A program made the position numbers and the translations under genes. A DNA stretch of 64,000 nt, from contig OY101120.1 of the NCBI GenBank assembly GCA_956465555.1, forward strand, positions 1,240,001-1,304,000, written 5' to 3'. The notes under the pieces are model-generated. The model was not told where the DNA came from. It ran no database searches and saw only the letters and a list, made by a program, of their open reading frames with translations. How positions within the stretch are numbered: the first letter of the stretch is position 1; every line of letters begins with the position of its first letter. The stretch comes from Nitzschia sp. pyKryTriq1 (lineage: Eukaryota; Bacillariophyta; Bacillariophyceae; Bacillariales; Bacillariaceae). Below, in pieces: positions 10,336 to 20,588 of the stretch.

Positions 10336-12129
10336 TTATGAGGTCTTGTTGGCGGCCAACGCTTTCTTGATCAACTTTTGAATCACTCCAAAGGCCCCGG
10401 ATGTTAAGAATGACATGATGCAGCACAAAAAGACGGCCGCAGTCCCCGCCCCACCCAGCGCCAGCATGACGCTCGACAACAACGACGCTGTTAAAATAGC
10501 CGGCAAAACGGCAGAAGGCACTCCTACCAAGCAGCAAGAGACCGACAGGATCGCCGGAACGTCTGGGAACAGGATATTAATAACCACTCCAGTGCAAGTT
10601 CCAGCGAAGATGAGTGGAAAGAACTGACCGCCCACAAAACCAAATCCAAGACTTATCGCGGCGCTAATCAGTTTGAGAAAGAGTGATGCAATAAGATGGC
10701 TCGTACCCAGTTCGGATCCCAATGCTATTAACGCACTCAGCTGCTCCGATCCATCACTAAATAATAGTGGATCATACTTGCAAAGCATCCCCACGATCGC
10801 TCCGCCGATGGTGGGTGTCAAAATAAGACCGAGCACATCTTCGGGGATCCCAAGGAGTTTCTGCCCCAGCATATCAATCTTCTCTTCCAGCTTCTTGCCC
10901 AATTTCGCAAAACCTGCAAATAAAATGAACGCAATCATTCCGATCAACCCACAAATTATTCCCATGATAAGTGCCAACAGCATATCGAACGGCGAAACCA
11001 CGGCGAGTGCATCGTATCCCGCGGAGGGAATCTGCAGTTGATGCAGTAGCGTTCGATCTTCGAGGGACGTAAACACTATATATGCAACGGAAGAGGCCAT
11101 ACCCGTACGAAAGACCAGCTCGGGAATACCTTTGGAAAAATCTTCTTGCTGAGTCCAAGCTCCAAATCCTAGTTCAATCGCCAAGAGCGGTGAGAGGATT
11201 TGGGAGGGAAATAGGGCACCAAAGGCGGCCGTAATCCCATCCAAGGCGCAAAGCTGAGCCTCGCTCGACAAATCGGGCAAGAACCAGCTGCTAAAAAAGG
11301 ATTCCGGTTCTGTAATAGTTCCGGCTGGAGTCTTCGTCACCGTATCGCCTTGGACTTCTACTAGGGGTGGGATTCCATCATCTTGTTGGTGAACATCAGC
11401 GTTTTGGGGATGATGATTCTTCTTCCAATTACGTCCAAAGATCAAGAACCCAACTGCAGTCCCAGTCAATCCCAACGCGGCTTCTGGTCCGGCACTGGAA
11501 CCCAAACCGATTGACAGTGCACTGCAAATAAGAACCGGGATCGGCAGCCACGCATCTTCTGCTTGAAGTTCGCGAATATCTACAAGAAAGCTAGCTAGCG
11601 GTTTGGGAATTTTGTGGTTCGGCATGGCGGCATTCCAAATGACTTTGATGAGTCCCACAACGAACCCGGCGCCCGAAATGAGTCCCACATACCACCACTC
11701 CCCATTGCCAAGTCGAATGGGGTTCAGAACGTCCAAGTTGTTGTTTTCGTCGCTGATGTTAAAGTGCAAGGCGGCGTCGTATTCTTCCGTCAGCCAGGAG
11801 GCTTGCGCCAAAGCGTCGTAGGTATTAAAAAAGGCGAGTGCAACACAAGCCAATACGATGCCTTGCGGTATGCTAGAATAGAAGAGGGAAAGCCAAAAGG
11901 AGCGACGCAAGGCAAATGCCGGACCGAGAGCTTCCAAAAAGTTCTCCATGTTGCTCGTGGCACCGATACCGGTAGGGCCAGAGCGCTGACGAGGATCGAC
12001 GTCATCTTTACCACGAGAGGCAGAGAGCTTACTGCCGGTATTTATTACTTCCTCCGGATGCTTGTCGAGGTCAATATTATCCTCCACCATCTTAAATACA
12101 ATTGCTGCTCTCTGGAGGGAAGGATGCAA
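10336..12129 (-). CDS. CLC-family chloride channel / anion-proton antiporter
   Basis: Single exon, 597 aa. Membrane helices run from about residue 70 to 585. The first selectivity-filter block is SSAGPEAALG near residue 203, where the Glu of GPE corresponds to the gating glutamate of CLC proteins. The GGQFFPLIF block near residue 495 is the conserved GxFxP selectivity motif. The protein ends shortly after the last helix with no CBS pair, like short CLCs of bacteria and some plastid/endosomal members. The family moves chloride or nitrate, often in exchange for protons. A second Met (M14, MVEDNIDL) could be the true start. No targeting peptide is obvious, so location is open. Confidence 0.9.
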   Translation of the reverse strand: MHPSLQRAAIVFKMVEDNIDLDKHPEEVINTGSKLSASRGKDDVDPRQRSGPTGIGATSNMENFLEALGPAFALRRSFWLSLFYSSIPQGIVLACVALAFFNTYDALAQASWLTEEYDAALHFNISDENNNLDVLNPIRLGNGEWWYVGLISGAGFVVGLIKVIWNAAMPNHKIPKPLASFLVDIRELQAEDAWLPIPVLICSALSIGLGSSAGPEAALGLTGTAVGFLIFGRNWKKNHHPQNADVHQQDDGIPPLVEVQGDTVTKTPAGTITEPESFFSSWFLPDLSSEAQLCALDGITAAFGALFPSQILSPLLAIELGFGAWTQQEDFSKGIPELVFRTGMASSVAYIVFTSLEDRTLLHQLQIPSAGYDALAVVSPFDMLLALIMGIICGLIGMIAFILFAGFAKLGKKLEEKIDMLGQKLLGIPEDVLGLILTPTIGGAIVGMLCKYDPLLFSDGSEQLSALIALGSELGTSHLIASLFLKLISAAISLGFGFVGGQFFPLIFAGTCTGVVINILFPDVPAILSVSCCLVGVPSAVLPAILTASLLSSVMLALGGAGTAAVFLCCIMSFLTSGAFGVIQKLIKKALAANKTS

Positions 12130-12617
12130 CTTTTACGAATACATCATCATTCTACCTCTGTACGAGTATAATGAATAGAGGAATGAGGAAGATGAGCATC
12201 ATCTCGAATCTTGTACCGTACTCGTACCGGTACGAGTAGTGTTACATCGCTTTCGGCGTTGGAAATCTCCGCTCCGCGGACTAAATACGGGTGTGAATGG
12301 GCGGGCTTCGCCATTATTTTGAGACTACGAGAGTACCACCTGTCCTGGTACTCGTACCAGTCGAACAGACAGTCTATCATCTATTTACTCTATCATCATC
12401 ATCCCCATCATCATCGATCTGTACGTCCGATAATATGAGGACTATTCGGACTGACTACTGACTTCAAAGACCCTCCCTCTCTCTACTAGTAGGGCCCTAC
12501 TACTACTAGTAGAGAGAGAGAGAGAGAGAGAACCTAATTTGAAGTTCATTAAAATATAAAATAAGACAGACTATCGACGACCACTCACAGGCCACTCTCA
12601 GATAGATAACCATCTTT
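12130..12617. promoter_or_regulatory. Intergenic region between HSF 3' end and CLC promoter
   Basis: 488 bases with no gene. It holds the perfect GTAC palindrome at 12219-12238, further GTACTCGTACCAG units near 12350, inverted CTACTAGTAG/GGGCCC repeats at about 12484-12510 and a GA microsatellite at about 12512-12531. It includes the CLC promoter. Confidence 0.5.
12219..12238. repeat. Perfect 20-base GTAC palindrome (best copy of a dispersed family)
   Basis: TACTCGTACCGGTACGAGTA equals its own reverse complement. Shorter or altered copies occur near 6334, 14133, 15843, 17170, 35231-35685, 41559, 60100 and 60418. Confidence 0.85.
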
Positions 12618-14432
12618 TTAAATCTGTCCGATGCTGTTTCCCTGCGGTACCTGTATTCCAAGTGGGTTCATGGGCGTAGGGTTCATGGTGTCCATACCAG
12701 CTTGCTGCACGGCCTTTTCCCCTGACATGAGCATCGAGAAAAATTTATCCTCCCACGTATTGGTGAGTAGACCAGATGATTGCGACTCGATGGAAGCCCC
12801 ACGTGAAAGACCGGAGATTCCACGCGAGAGACCGGAGATTCCTCTGAGAGAGGCCAAACTAGAAGGAGGAATGGAGAGCGCACCAGGAAGATTCGGCGTC
12901 GGGAGAGACTTCTGCTTTGGGTGTGGAGGCAGCGTGGGACCTTGCCCATGCATATTTTTATTCATTCCAATACTACTAGCTCCTGCCAAGCTTGCAAGAC
13001 CTGTGATGGAGCCAATCGATGTGCCACGGGCACCGTAAGGCAGCGGATCCCATCCACCGAGCTCAGATTGGTAATTGGCGCCATGATTCCCCATACCCAC
13101 AGCTGGGTTACTGGTGGTGACCTTTGGAATTTCGGACGAAGAGCTGTTGTTGCCAGTCGGTGTTTGACCCTGCTGCTGTTGTTGCATGGCCAACATCATT
13201 TGTTCCATGCGGCCAAGCATGTCTAGCTCCAAACGACGCATCCTCTCCTCCATTTGATTTCCCATGTCGCTGATGGTTTGTTCGAGTGATGTGATTTTTT
13301 CTCTGAGGTTCTGAACCTCGCGTGCCTGATCCTGACCTGGGGTACCTCCTCCTCCACGAGTTGAACGCTGGATCTTTTTCAACAAGTCACAACGACCCCG
13401 TTTGAAATTCTCGTTAAAGAAAGTGACATGCTTCGCTGTGTTGGCGTCAAAGTCGCTGTTGCGGATCGGCTTTGACTGCATCTTTCGGAATCCATAAAAG
13501 TTCAATCTGAGCAGAGCGGAATTCAGTTTGTGAGTGTCGGCAATTCGATGGCGCGCAAACGACCCTTCCTCTGCATCATAGAACCTTACGGTACTCTACC
13601 GGTTCTCGTAACGACTTACTGTCTGGCAAAACTGGAAAATTTGTTGTGGTCAAAGTACTGAGGGATGACATTGGTAGCGAATAGATCTGGGTCTTTCACC
13701 ACGAACATGTCTCCATCGGTGGTCCTTTGGTTTGAAAAAAGAAGAATAAATAGAAAAGCCGGTGTGATGAGATTGATGAAGTTAGTTGTTGTACCGGTTG
13801 TGGTACTGTACTTCGTGTGTGCTGTAGTCGGAAAAAATCACCCCGAAAGTTTTTTAGGAAGAAGACACGGTATCCACCCAGCGCCGTACTAAATGTACGA
13901 GCGATCACGTAGGAACGTCTGGGAACAGAACCCTAGCCGGTGATTAAACTGAAAAATAATGAACTCACCATGCAGCAATCCTTTGATCGCAGCTTTCAAT
14001 CATCTTGTACGTTTCTACCGTATATCAAGAGGTTGACAACGAAGAAAGAAGTAACATATAATGAGCGCTTTTAGATACAAGTTTGTTTCACGTTGTGCTT
14101 CGTCGAGCGACGCCCGCAGCACTATGCCAGTACTGTACCGGTACGAGTACTGCAACAGCTTGAAGTGCCAAATCAATCATAGAAAAAAGGGACTTACTCT
14201 TTAGAAAGATGGGAATTGTGGTGGCCCCCTTACACTTCGACGTTTGCGCGGTCTTTTCTTCTTCTTCATCGTCGTCGTCGTCGTCGTCCATTGCAGAGAG
14301 ATCAATATCATTCTTTGGAGCGTTGTTATGGTTCGCAATGGTAGACACGTTGCCTCCGCTCCTCATCCGCCTGCGTTTTGCGCCGACCATACCGGCAAAG
14401 TTGATTTTTCCTGGCATATTCGGATTGTTCAT
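12618..14432 (-). CDS. Heat shock transcription factor (HSF family)
   Basis: Four exons: 14432-14198, 14014-13969, 13724-13620 and 13506-12618, giving 424 aa; all boundaries are GT-AG and in frame. The DNA-binding domain is assembled over all four exons (residues about 74-160): IPIFLKKTYKMIESC, IAAWTTDGDMFVVKDPDLFA, IPQYFDHNKFSSFARQ, LNFYGFRKM and NFKRGRCDLLKKIQR. A heptad coiled coil (about 175-220) forms the trimerisation region, followed by a Gln run and a Gly/Ser/Pro-rich tail containing a tandem GISGLSR repeat. The 80-residue N-terminus is basic then Asp/Glu-rich. Diatoms have a large HSF family, so the specific role is unknown. Introns 1-3 contain GTAC repeat pieces. An upstream in-frame Met at 14522 exists; I prefer MNNPNMPG at 14432. 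Confidence 0.92.
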
Positions 14433-14910
14433 CTCGCTCGTGTATCTTTTAAAGTATTGTATTGGAGTGTTTGCGGGGGAAATGAAATGAAAATGGAGCA
14501 GTAGCAGTCTACCGGTAAGCAACTTCTTTCTGCTGTGACTTGAAAATTATGATGTTTTGCATGCAGAATGCGGGGTGGTATTTCGTACCAAGTTCGTACG
14601 AGTTTCATACGTAGAAAATCACCCTCACGGGGTGAAAAAGCGCCGGTGTGCCACGCTGCCGGCTCAGGCGGCGCGGACGGAGCGAGAGCGGAACGCGGGT
14701 CACGTCGATCATCGGCCGACGTACAAACGGGATCTGGGCTGCTATGATATCGCTCAATGCTATGCTGAGCTCATAACTCATAACAACCTTCCAACTTCCA
14801 ACTGTTTTCTGTCAAATCCAAAAAAATCGTCCTCATAATATCAACGATGATGACACGATCCTCTATTGCGTTATTGCTCCCTGAACTTTAATACGCTTTA
14901 CCCACGCAAC
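14433..14910. promoter_or_regulatory. Divergent promoter region, HSF and RRP45
   Basis: About 480 bases with no gene. It is GC-rich near 14640-14700 and has a GTACCAAGTTCGTACGAG unit near 14585. It serves both flanking genes. Confidence 0.45.
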
Positions 14911-16725
14911 ATGGCAACTAGCTTGACATACGTCGCAGTCAGAGACGACAAGTCAGCTCGTTCTCTTTCATTGAACGAGCGAGACTTTCTTCGTGATGGA
15001 GCCCATTCGTCAACGATTCTCAGACTTGATGGACGCCGCGGCGACGAAGTTCGGAAGGTTCGCTTGAAACTTGGCCGATGGGACAATGGTGCCGAATGCA
15101 CTGTTCAGTGGGGTGTAGGGACCCGTGTTACTGCACTGTGCACCGCCGAGCTGGTACCGCCATCGCCCGACCGACCCAACGAAGGAATGGTCAATTTCAC
15201 CGTAGATTTGTCGCCAATGGCTGGCACCTGCTTCCGCCAAGCACCGCCCGTTGGCACCGCGCCATCAGGTGCTGCTGGCTTCGCCTCGAAAGGCCCTAAT
15301 TTCTCAGACAAAAACCAGAGATTGTTGTCCAATCGAATTCTTCGTTCAGTGGAGAGAATTGTTCTTCTCGGCGGCGCCCTGGATTCGGAAGCATTAGTTC
15401 TTATCCCAGGATCTTGGGTCTGGCGTTTCACCGTTGCACTTACTGTTTTGGACGATGGGGGTAATGTCACAGACGCATGTGTGCTTGCAGCCATCGCCAC
15501 GTTGCGGCACTATCGCAAGCCACAGGTAGATGTGGACAATTCCGGTCAGGACGCTTTGCCTACTTTAATTCCCTCCACCGTCAAGGAACCTTCACCGTTG
15601 CCACTCCACCACACTCCTCTTTCTATTTCATTTGCATTGATCCCCTCCAAGGAAAACAGTTCTGATTCTTCTGTTGCGACGCTCGTTGACCCAGAAAAAC
15701 GGGAAGAGCTGGTTCAATTTGGTTCATTGACGATTGCAATGAACACGCATTTGGTGAGTAGCTGTGTAGTAACGCTCCATACGTACATGCGTATGTCATG
15801 ATCTCACAGGTCCGTCCCAATAACCAATCTAACGATCTTGTGCTACCGGTACGAGTAGGAGGTCTGTCTCTTGGATTATGGAGGTGGCCACGAGCTTTCA
15901 CCGGGACAACTCAAGGAATGTTTGATAGCAGCTTCGGCGTCGGTCAAGCATCTTTGCCAGGAACTTGAAACTGCGCTGGAACAAGCGGACCAAGTGGCCC
16001 AGAAGGAAATGTTGCAACTTCTTCAACTAAAGGAGAACACCAATAGTATGCCACCAACCAGTACTCTACTTACAGATACAGATACGCAGCACACCCCATA
16101 CCTACAGATGAGCGATATGGAAATGACAGTAGAAACTTCGAAGATGGTGGAGACGAACACGATTGATGACGCTGCTACAGAGGCAGAAGAACTATATCGT
16201 CAGCAGGCTTTGGACTATTCGAAAGGGCATGTTGCGACCTCTGTGCGGGAAGATAAGGTGGAACACGGACGCAAGGACCGTGGCTCTTCGTTGTTCACCT
16301 CGCTTCTGAAAGCTGCTGCTGGCAGCGGAGACAACAAAGCGCCTTTGCATTCTTCGAGCGAGGTCGTCGCAGCATCGTCTGTTGACGTGGAAATGAGTGA
16401 TACCCGGGGAGAGTTGAGCCAAGGAGAAGCAGATACAAATGAAAAGGGCACTCGTACTAACGGGGGCATCTCGGAATCGCAGCGCGTTTCGAACCTTCCT
16501 TCAGCAGCTGCTGGTGAGGACGACGACGACGAAGAAGAAGAGGGTACCTCACTGTTATCACCCGAATTTCCCCATGTTCAAGAAAGCAACATCAGCACAA
16601 CTAGTCCTAGTACTGAAGCTGGGGCTGGGGGGACCGAGCCTAAGATTGACCCTACAATTGACGATCTGTCGCTGGCAGTGAAAAAGAAGAAGAAGAAAGA
16701 CAAGGGTAAAAGCAAAAAGAATTAG
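14911..16725 (+). CDS. RRP45: Exosome complex subunit RRP45 (EXOSC9), RNase PH fold
   Basis: Two exons, 14911-15753 and 15859-16725, giving 569 aa. Residues 15-290 are an RNase PH domain: LNERDFLRDG, then RLDGRRGDEVR, then GRWDNGAECTVQWGVGTRV, and the LLSNRILRSVERIV helix. The spliced join gives MNTHLEVCLLDYGGG, which continues the domain. A Glu-rich, Ser-rich and finally Lys-rich tail (KKKKKKDKGKSKK) replaces the shorter tail of animal EXOSC9 (about 440 aa) and may be a nuclear signal. RRP45 is a non-catalytic ring subunit of the RNA exosome that processes and degrades RNA in nucleus and cytoplasm. The single intron ends inside a GTAC repeat. Confidence 0.9.
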
Positions 16726-17526
16726 TAGAGTCCGCCATGATGGGGCATGTACAAGTACCACTATCACTCGTTACCTGGTGGTACCTGGTCAAGCCATTAA
16801 AAGTTGTGTCGACATGACAAGTGATCCTTGATGCTACCTTATCTTCTTCCTAGTCTAGTACAAATTCTTCGTACCAGGAGTCCGGATCTTGCACGAGTCG
16901 TCGTCGTCGTCGTTTTTGTTGCTGTTCACTCAAGTGCAAGAATAATAATAAATATTATCAAAGCAGAGGAGTCGTCAAGAACCCGATGCCAATAGCACTT
17001 GAAATCATCTGGAAACCCACATTGCACCGTAGTATTACATCATAGTCTCTACCGTAGCCTTTCTCCCTCTCTAGCTTCTAGACTAGAGAGTAGGCGTACG
17101 GTAGAGATCAACGAGTAGTACAGTAGGTAGTAGACGAGCCCCTCTATTCTCTCTAAATCGGAAGTTGTACTGTACCGGTACTGACCGCTTGGAAACCTCC
17201 GGGTCCGCTTTCTTAGATTTTTGGCGCGCCGGACGAGAGACGGCCTGGCGTGCCGCTATGAAATGGCAGTTTGAAATTGGATATTTTGTGTTTTTGTCTC
17301 CTCCATAACGACCTACATATGTACCGCGGTACCGCATACTCGTACGAGAACAGCATCACTGTCACCATCATTGAAATCGTTCGCCATCTACATACAATCT
17401 CCTCGGTATTGTAGAGAGAGAGAGAGAGAGAGAGAGAGGCATTGAAAGTCGAGAGTAGGGAGCCCGGTAACCACTGGAAAGAAAGAACGAACCAAGCGCA
17501 TTATATTATTTGAATTTCAAACCACC
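16726..17526. other. Intergenic region with GTAC units and GA microsatellite
   Basis: 800 bases with no supported gene. It holds a GTC triplet run near 16900, CTCTCTAG inverted pieces near 17060-17090, GTACTGTACCGGTACTG near 17165-17182, CGCGGTACCGC near 17320 and a pure GA run at about 17412-17438. The 3' part is the promoter of the MFS-SEC14 gene. Confidence 0.5.
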
Positions 17527-20526
17527 ATGTCAGGCATCCCAGAAAAGCCTGCAGTGGGGAATAATAATCGACGATCGCATAATCAAGATGGTCCGTCGCG
17601 GGGAGCTGTCATGCGAGCGATCGCTCTCTTTTTGGACGGAATGTCGCGTGGTCTGATAGCTTCGTTTGGACCTAGTCTTGTCAATCGACTGGTGTACGGT
17701 GGGACGCTGAAACTTGGCATCGACTGCGCCAAGGTTGCCCTCCCACTCGCCACATTGGCCTCGGCGTACCTTCTGGGTAGAGGAGCTGGAAATGCGCTGG
17801 CGGTTCTCATTCGAATTGAAGAGGAGAAGCTACCTCGGACCGTGGCTCGTCTCGCAGGGGCCGGTATTTCCCTTCTTGTTTTCACCTTTGGTGCTGGCCT
17901 TGAATCTGTTTGGTGGCTTTTCCTTATTCGTTTCCTGTCGGGTTTCATCGTCGGTATCCTGCATGTCCTCACACAAGAGATACACGTACCCTCGGAAAAT
18001 AATATCACTCGTGAAGAGCAAAAACAAAGTTATGTGGACATCGAGTCTGGTTTATGTCAAATAAAGCCTGAGAACAACACTGCATCATCATACGAAAAAC
18101 GAAAGGAGTACACCGACCTGACTCCGGGCACGGCAAGAATATACATGACTGCATTTGCCGTTTCAATTCTAGCCGGAGGTTTATTGTATCGACATGCCAC
18201 AGGTGATGCCACATTTCGAGCGCTTACGGGCTCAAGACAATTTACGCTTTCTCCACTGTTTCTTGTCGGAGTATCGCTGATCGCCGAATCCGTGCTTCGC
18301 TGCTTTTTTTCTTTCTTCCAGCCGAAAATGATCCTATCACAGTCCACTAAGATGGTTGATGACTGCCAGGAACATGTGCTGTCTGTGCCGGAGCACCTGA
18401 AAGCTGGCGAGTCGCCGACGAGGCCACAACATAGAGCCTTTGAAAACGATGAAGCATCCGCCTTCTCTGGCGATCGATTATTATCGGGCAACTCGACTGA
18501 TCTACAGTCAACAAGGGGACGCCTTGGGACGTCAGATTCTGAATTTTTTGACTGTCAATCTGTTCTTTCGGGAATGGAGGACTTGTACGACTTGGACTTG
18601 GAAAAAAATCAAGAAGACACAATATGCCGCTACGTTGATGGGAGGTGTTTAGACAGAAACGGGGCACCGTCGTATGTACCAAACGGGGATATGCCTGATA
18701 CCGTACCGAAAAATTACCTCGTGCTGTGTGGTCAGAACGAGAAAAAGGCGAAAGAAATGTGGAAGAAAACTATCGCATGGCGGCGTAGGAACGATGTGTG
18801 GCGAATTCATACCATCCCCAACCGGTTTTTCCACGACATCAAAAAAGCCTACCCCCATTTCATACACGGAGTCTCTAAACAAGGATTTCCTATCGTCTAT
18901 GAACAGCCCGGAAAGATGAACCTGAAGCAACTCTTTCGAGATGGCTGCCATGTTGACGATATGCTGCGTCACTACATGTTCTTTCTTGAGTTTATTTCGA
19001 ATCATATTTGCACACGACCTGATGTTAGGGAAAAGCTTGGAACTCATCCTCCCTTACACAGCTCGTCAACATGGGGTATAATGGTTGTCCTTGATGTCAA
19101 AGGTGCTGGAATATCGCACTTAAGCGGCGACGTGTTGACATATCTGAAGGGAGCAGGCGAGATCAACAACGCGCACTACCCGCTTAGCCTAAAACGGGCT
19201 TTCGTCGTCAATTCGCCGTTCTGGCTTGCAGGGACCTTCTCCAGTATAAAGGGACTATTACCAGAGTCGGTGACTGTGGACATAGTTTCTTCTCATCAAT
19301 CACTCCGCGCCTTGCACGAATATATAGACGATGATCAAATACCGGAGTGCTACGGAGGGAGCAGTCCCTTCAGACTCGGCGAACATCCTTTTGAGGTGAT
19401 GCTCCACGATCTTGTTAAAGATGCAGCTAAGGGCAACCCATCAATCCAAACTCAAGACGACTGCACAGGAGAAGACTACCTGGATTCCGTTGAGGAAGAC
19501 GGCGATAGCTCATTCACACGTAGCGTATCACCATGGAAACCGGAGATGAACCCGAATGCCGGTCCCCAGACGCGGAGGCGGAGACAAGATCAAGGCCCAT
19601 ATCCACCTCTCCCGGGTTCTGACGACATCCTGACTACAGCAGATGAAAACGACAAGAAGAAAGGTGGATATGTACATTCCCCGACTGGTGTGAACAGTTT
19701 TTGGGTTATAGTATCTGCGTTGTTTGCCTTGTGGAGTGGGGTGCAAGGGTTAATTGAAATCGCTGTTCCCCTGTGGATTTTGACTCCACCTGAACTTGGA
19801 GGTCTTGGTTACGCCCCATCAAGAAGCGGAGTTGCTATGTTTTCATCAGCGATGGTTCTTCTGTGGGTTCTGCGGACAAAGGCGTCGACGGCTTTGTCTC
19901 AAATACCTTGCAAAGCCCCCATGCGGTCTTTCCGGATTGGCGTCGGCGCTCAGTCGGTGTTGCTATTTTTGCTTGCTACAGTGCCCAGGACTGTGCAACC
20001 AGCTAAACGGTCGGATGCTGTTGTGATAATGGCACTTACCATTATCCTCATGTCTTGCATCGTCCTCTCCAGCATTCTTGGTCGAGCTTCATCGACAATC
20101 CTTCATCGGACCGCGTCTGCTGGCATGTTCAGACAGGGTGGCACCGACAAATTTATTGAGAATTGCAAAAGCGGGAAATTCACTTATCAACTCAACTTTG
20201 TTGCAGAAACATGCGGGGCCCTCTCGGTTGCCCCTTTCGGTGCTTGGTCTTTACAGAACGGAAGAGTAGCACCTTTTGACGGAACGTGTTGCCTCCTACT
20301 TGCTTCTCTGGTAGCTTTGGGCTTGTACGTAAGCTCATTCTCTCTTGACTTGAATTTTGATGGGGAATTCGAAAGCCGTGCGGATAAGGATTCCGGAAGA
20401 AGAAGATCGTTCCTCTGTGAAGTGGTCTCAGTGTCAGTCAATGACGTAGCCAGTCTCTTCGATGAAAGATCCTTGAATCCTCTGCTCGGGAGTAGACATG
20501 CCGACTGGGAGATTGACAATAAATGA
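17527..20526 (+). CDS. MFS transporter with SEC14/CRAL-TRIO domain in the central loop
   Basis: Single exon, 999 aa, no break. Residues about 28-270 form six hydrophobic segments like the N-half of a major facilitator (GRGAGNALAVLIRIEEEKLP has the shape of the loop 2-3 motif). After a Ser/Asp-rich linker, residues about 390-620 are a CRAL-TRIO lipid-binding domain: a helical N-lobe (AKEMWKKTIAWRRRNDVWRI), PIVYEQPGKMN, then WGIMVVLDVKGAGISHLSG, the YPLSLKRAFVVNSPFWLAG strand-helix and the closing IPECYGGSSPF. Residues about 720-945 hold the C-half, with LGGLGYAPSRSGVAMF recalling ZIF-like plant MFS proteins. By family, SEC14 domains bind phosphoinositides or other lipids and MFS proteins carry small solutes; the combined role is unknown. 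The uninterrupted frame argues against a prediction artefact. Confidence 0.85.
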   Translation: MSGIPEKPAVGNNNRRSHNQDGPSRGAVMRAIALFLDGMSRGLIASFGPSLVNRLVYGGTLKLGIDCAKVALPLATLASAYLLGRGAGNALAVLIRIEEEKLPRTVARLAGAGISLLVFTFGAGLESVWWLFLIRFLSGFIVGILHVLTQEIHVPSENNITREEQKQSYVDIESGLCQIKPENNTASSYEKRKEYTDLTPGTARIYMTAFAVSILAGGLLYRHATGDATFRALTGSRQFTLSPLFLVGVSLIAESVLRCFFSFFQPKMILSQSTKMVDDCQEHVLSVPEHLKAGESPTRPQHRAFENDEASAFSGDRLLSGNSTDLQSTRGRLGTSDSEFFDCQSVLSGMEDLYDLDLEKNQEDTICRYVDGRCLDRNGAPSYVPNGDMPDTVPKNYLVLCGQNEKKAKEMWKKTIAWRRRNDVWRIHTIPNRFFHDIKKAYPHFIHGVSKQGFPIVYEQPGKMNLKQLFRDGCHVDDMLRHYMFFLEFISNHICTRPDVREKLGTHPPLHSSSTWGIMVVLDVKGAGISHLSGDVLTYLKGAGEINNAHYPLSLKRAFVVNSPFWLAGTFSSIKGLLPESVTVDIVSSHQSLRALHEYIDDDQIPECYGGSSPFRLGEHPFEVMLHDLVKDAAKGNPSIQTQDDCTGEDYLDSVEEDGDSSFTRSVSPWKPEMNPNAGPQTRRRRQDQGPYPPLPGSDDILTTADENDKKKGGYVHSPTGVNSFWVIVSALFALWSGVQGLIEIAVPLWILTPPELGGLGYAPSRSGVAMFSSAMVLLWVLRTKASTALSQIPCKAPMRSFRIGVGAQSVLLFLLATVPRTVQPAKRSDAVVIMALTIILMSCIVLSSILGRASSTILHRTASAGMFRQGGTDKFIENCKSGKFTYQLNFVAETCGALSVAPFGAWSLQNGRVAPFDGTCCLLLASLVALGLYVSSFSLDLNFDGEFESRADKDSGRRRSFLCEVVSVSVNDVASLFDERSLNPLLGSRHADWEIDNK

Positions 20527-20588
20527 TAGCTATTGCTTAGCTTCTGATTACAAATCTGCTTTTATCCAACCAGTTTCGATACCTCAGC

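Noticed and set aside
11614-12171. 185-codon + strand open frame opposite the CLC gene
   Set aside because: It lies antisense to a clear membrane transporter; the composition is a shadow of that coding strand and no family feature is seen.
12785-12850. Short tandem repeat in the HSF 3' coding part
   Set aside because: It is an in-frame GISGLSR duplication in a disordered tail, which is common and not a separate element.
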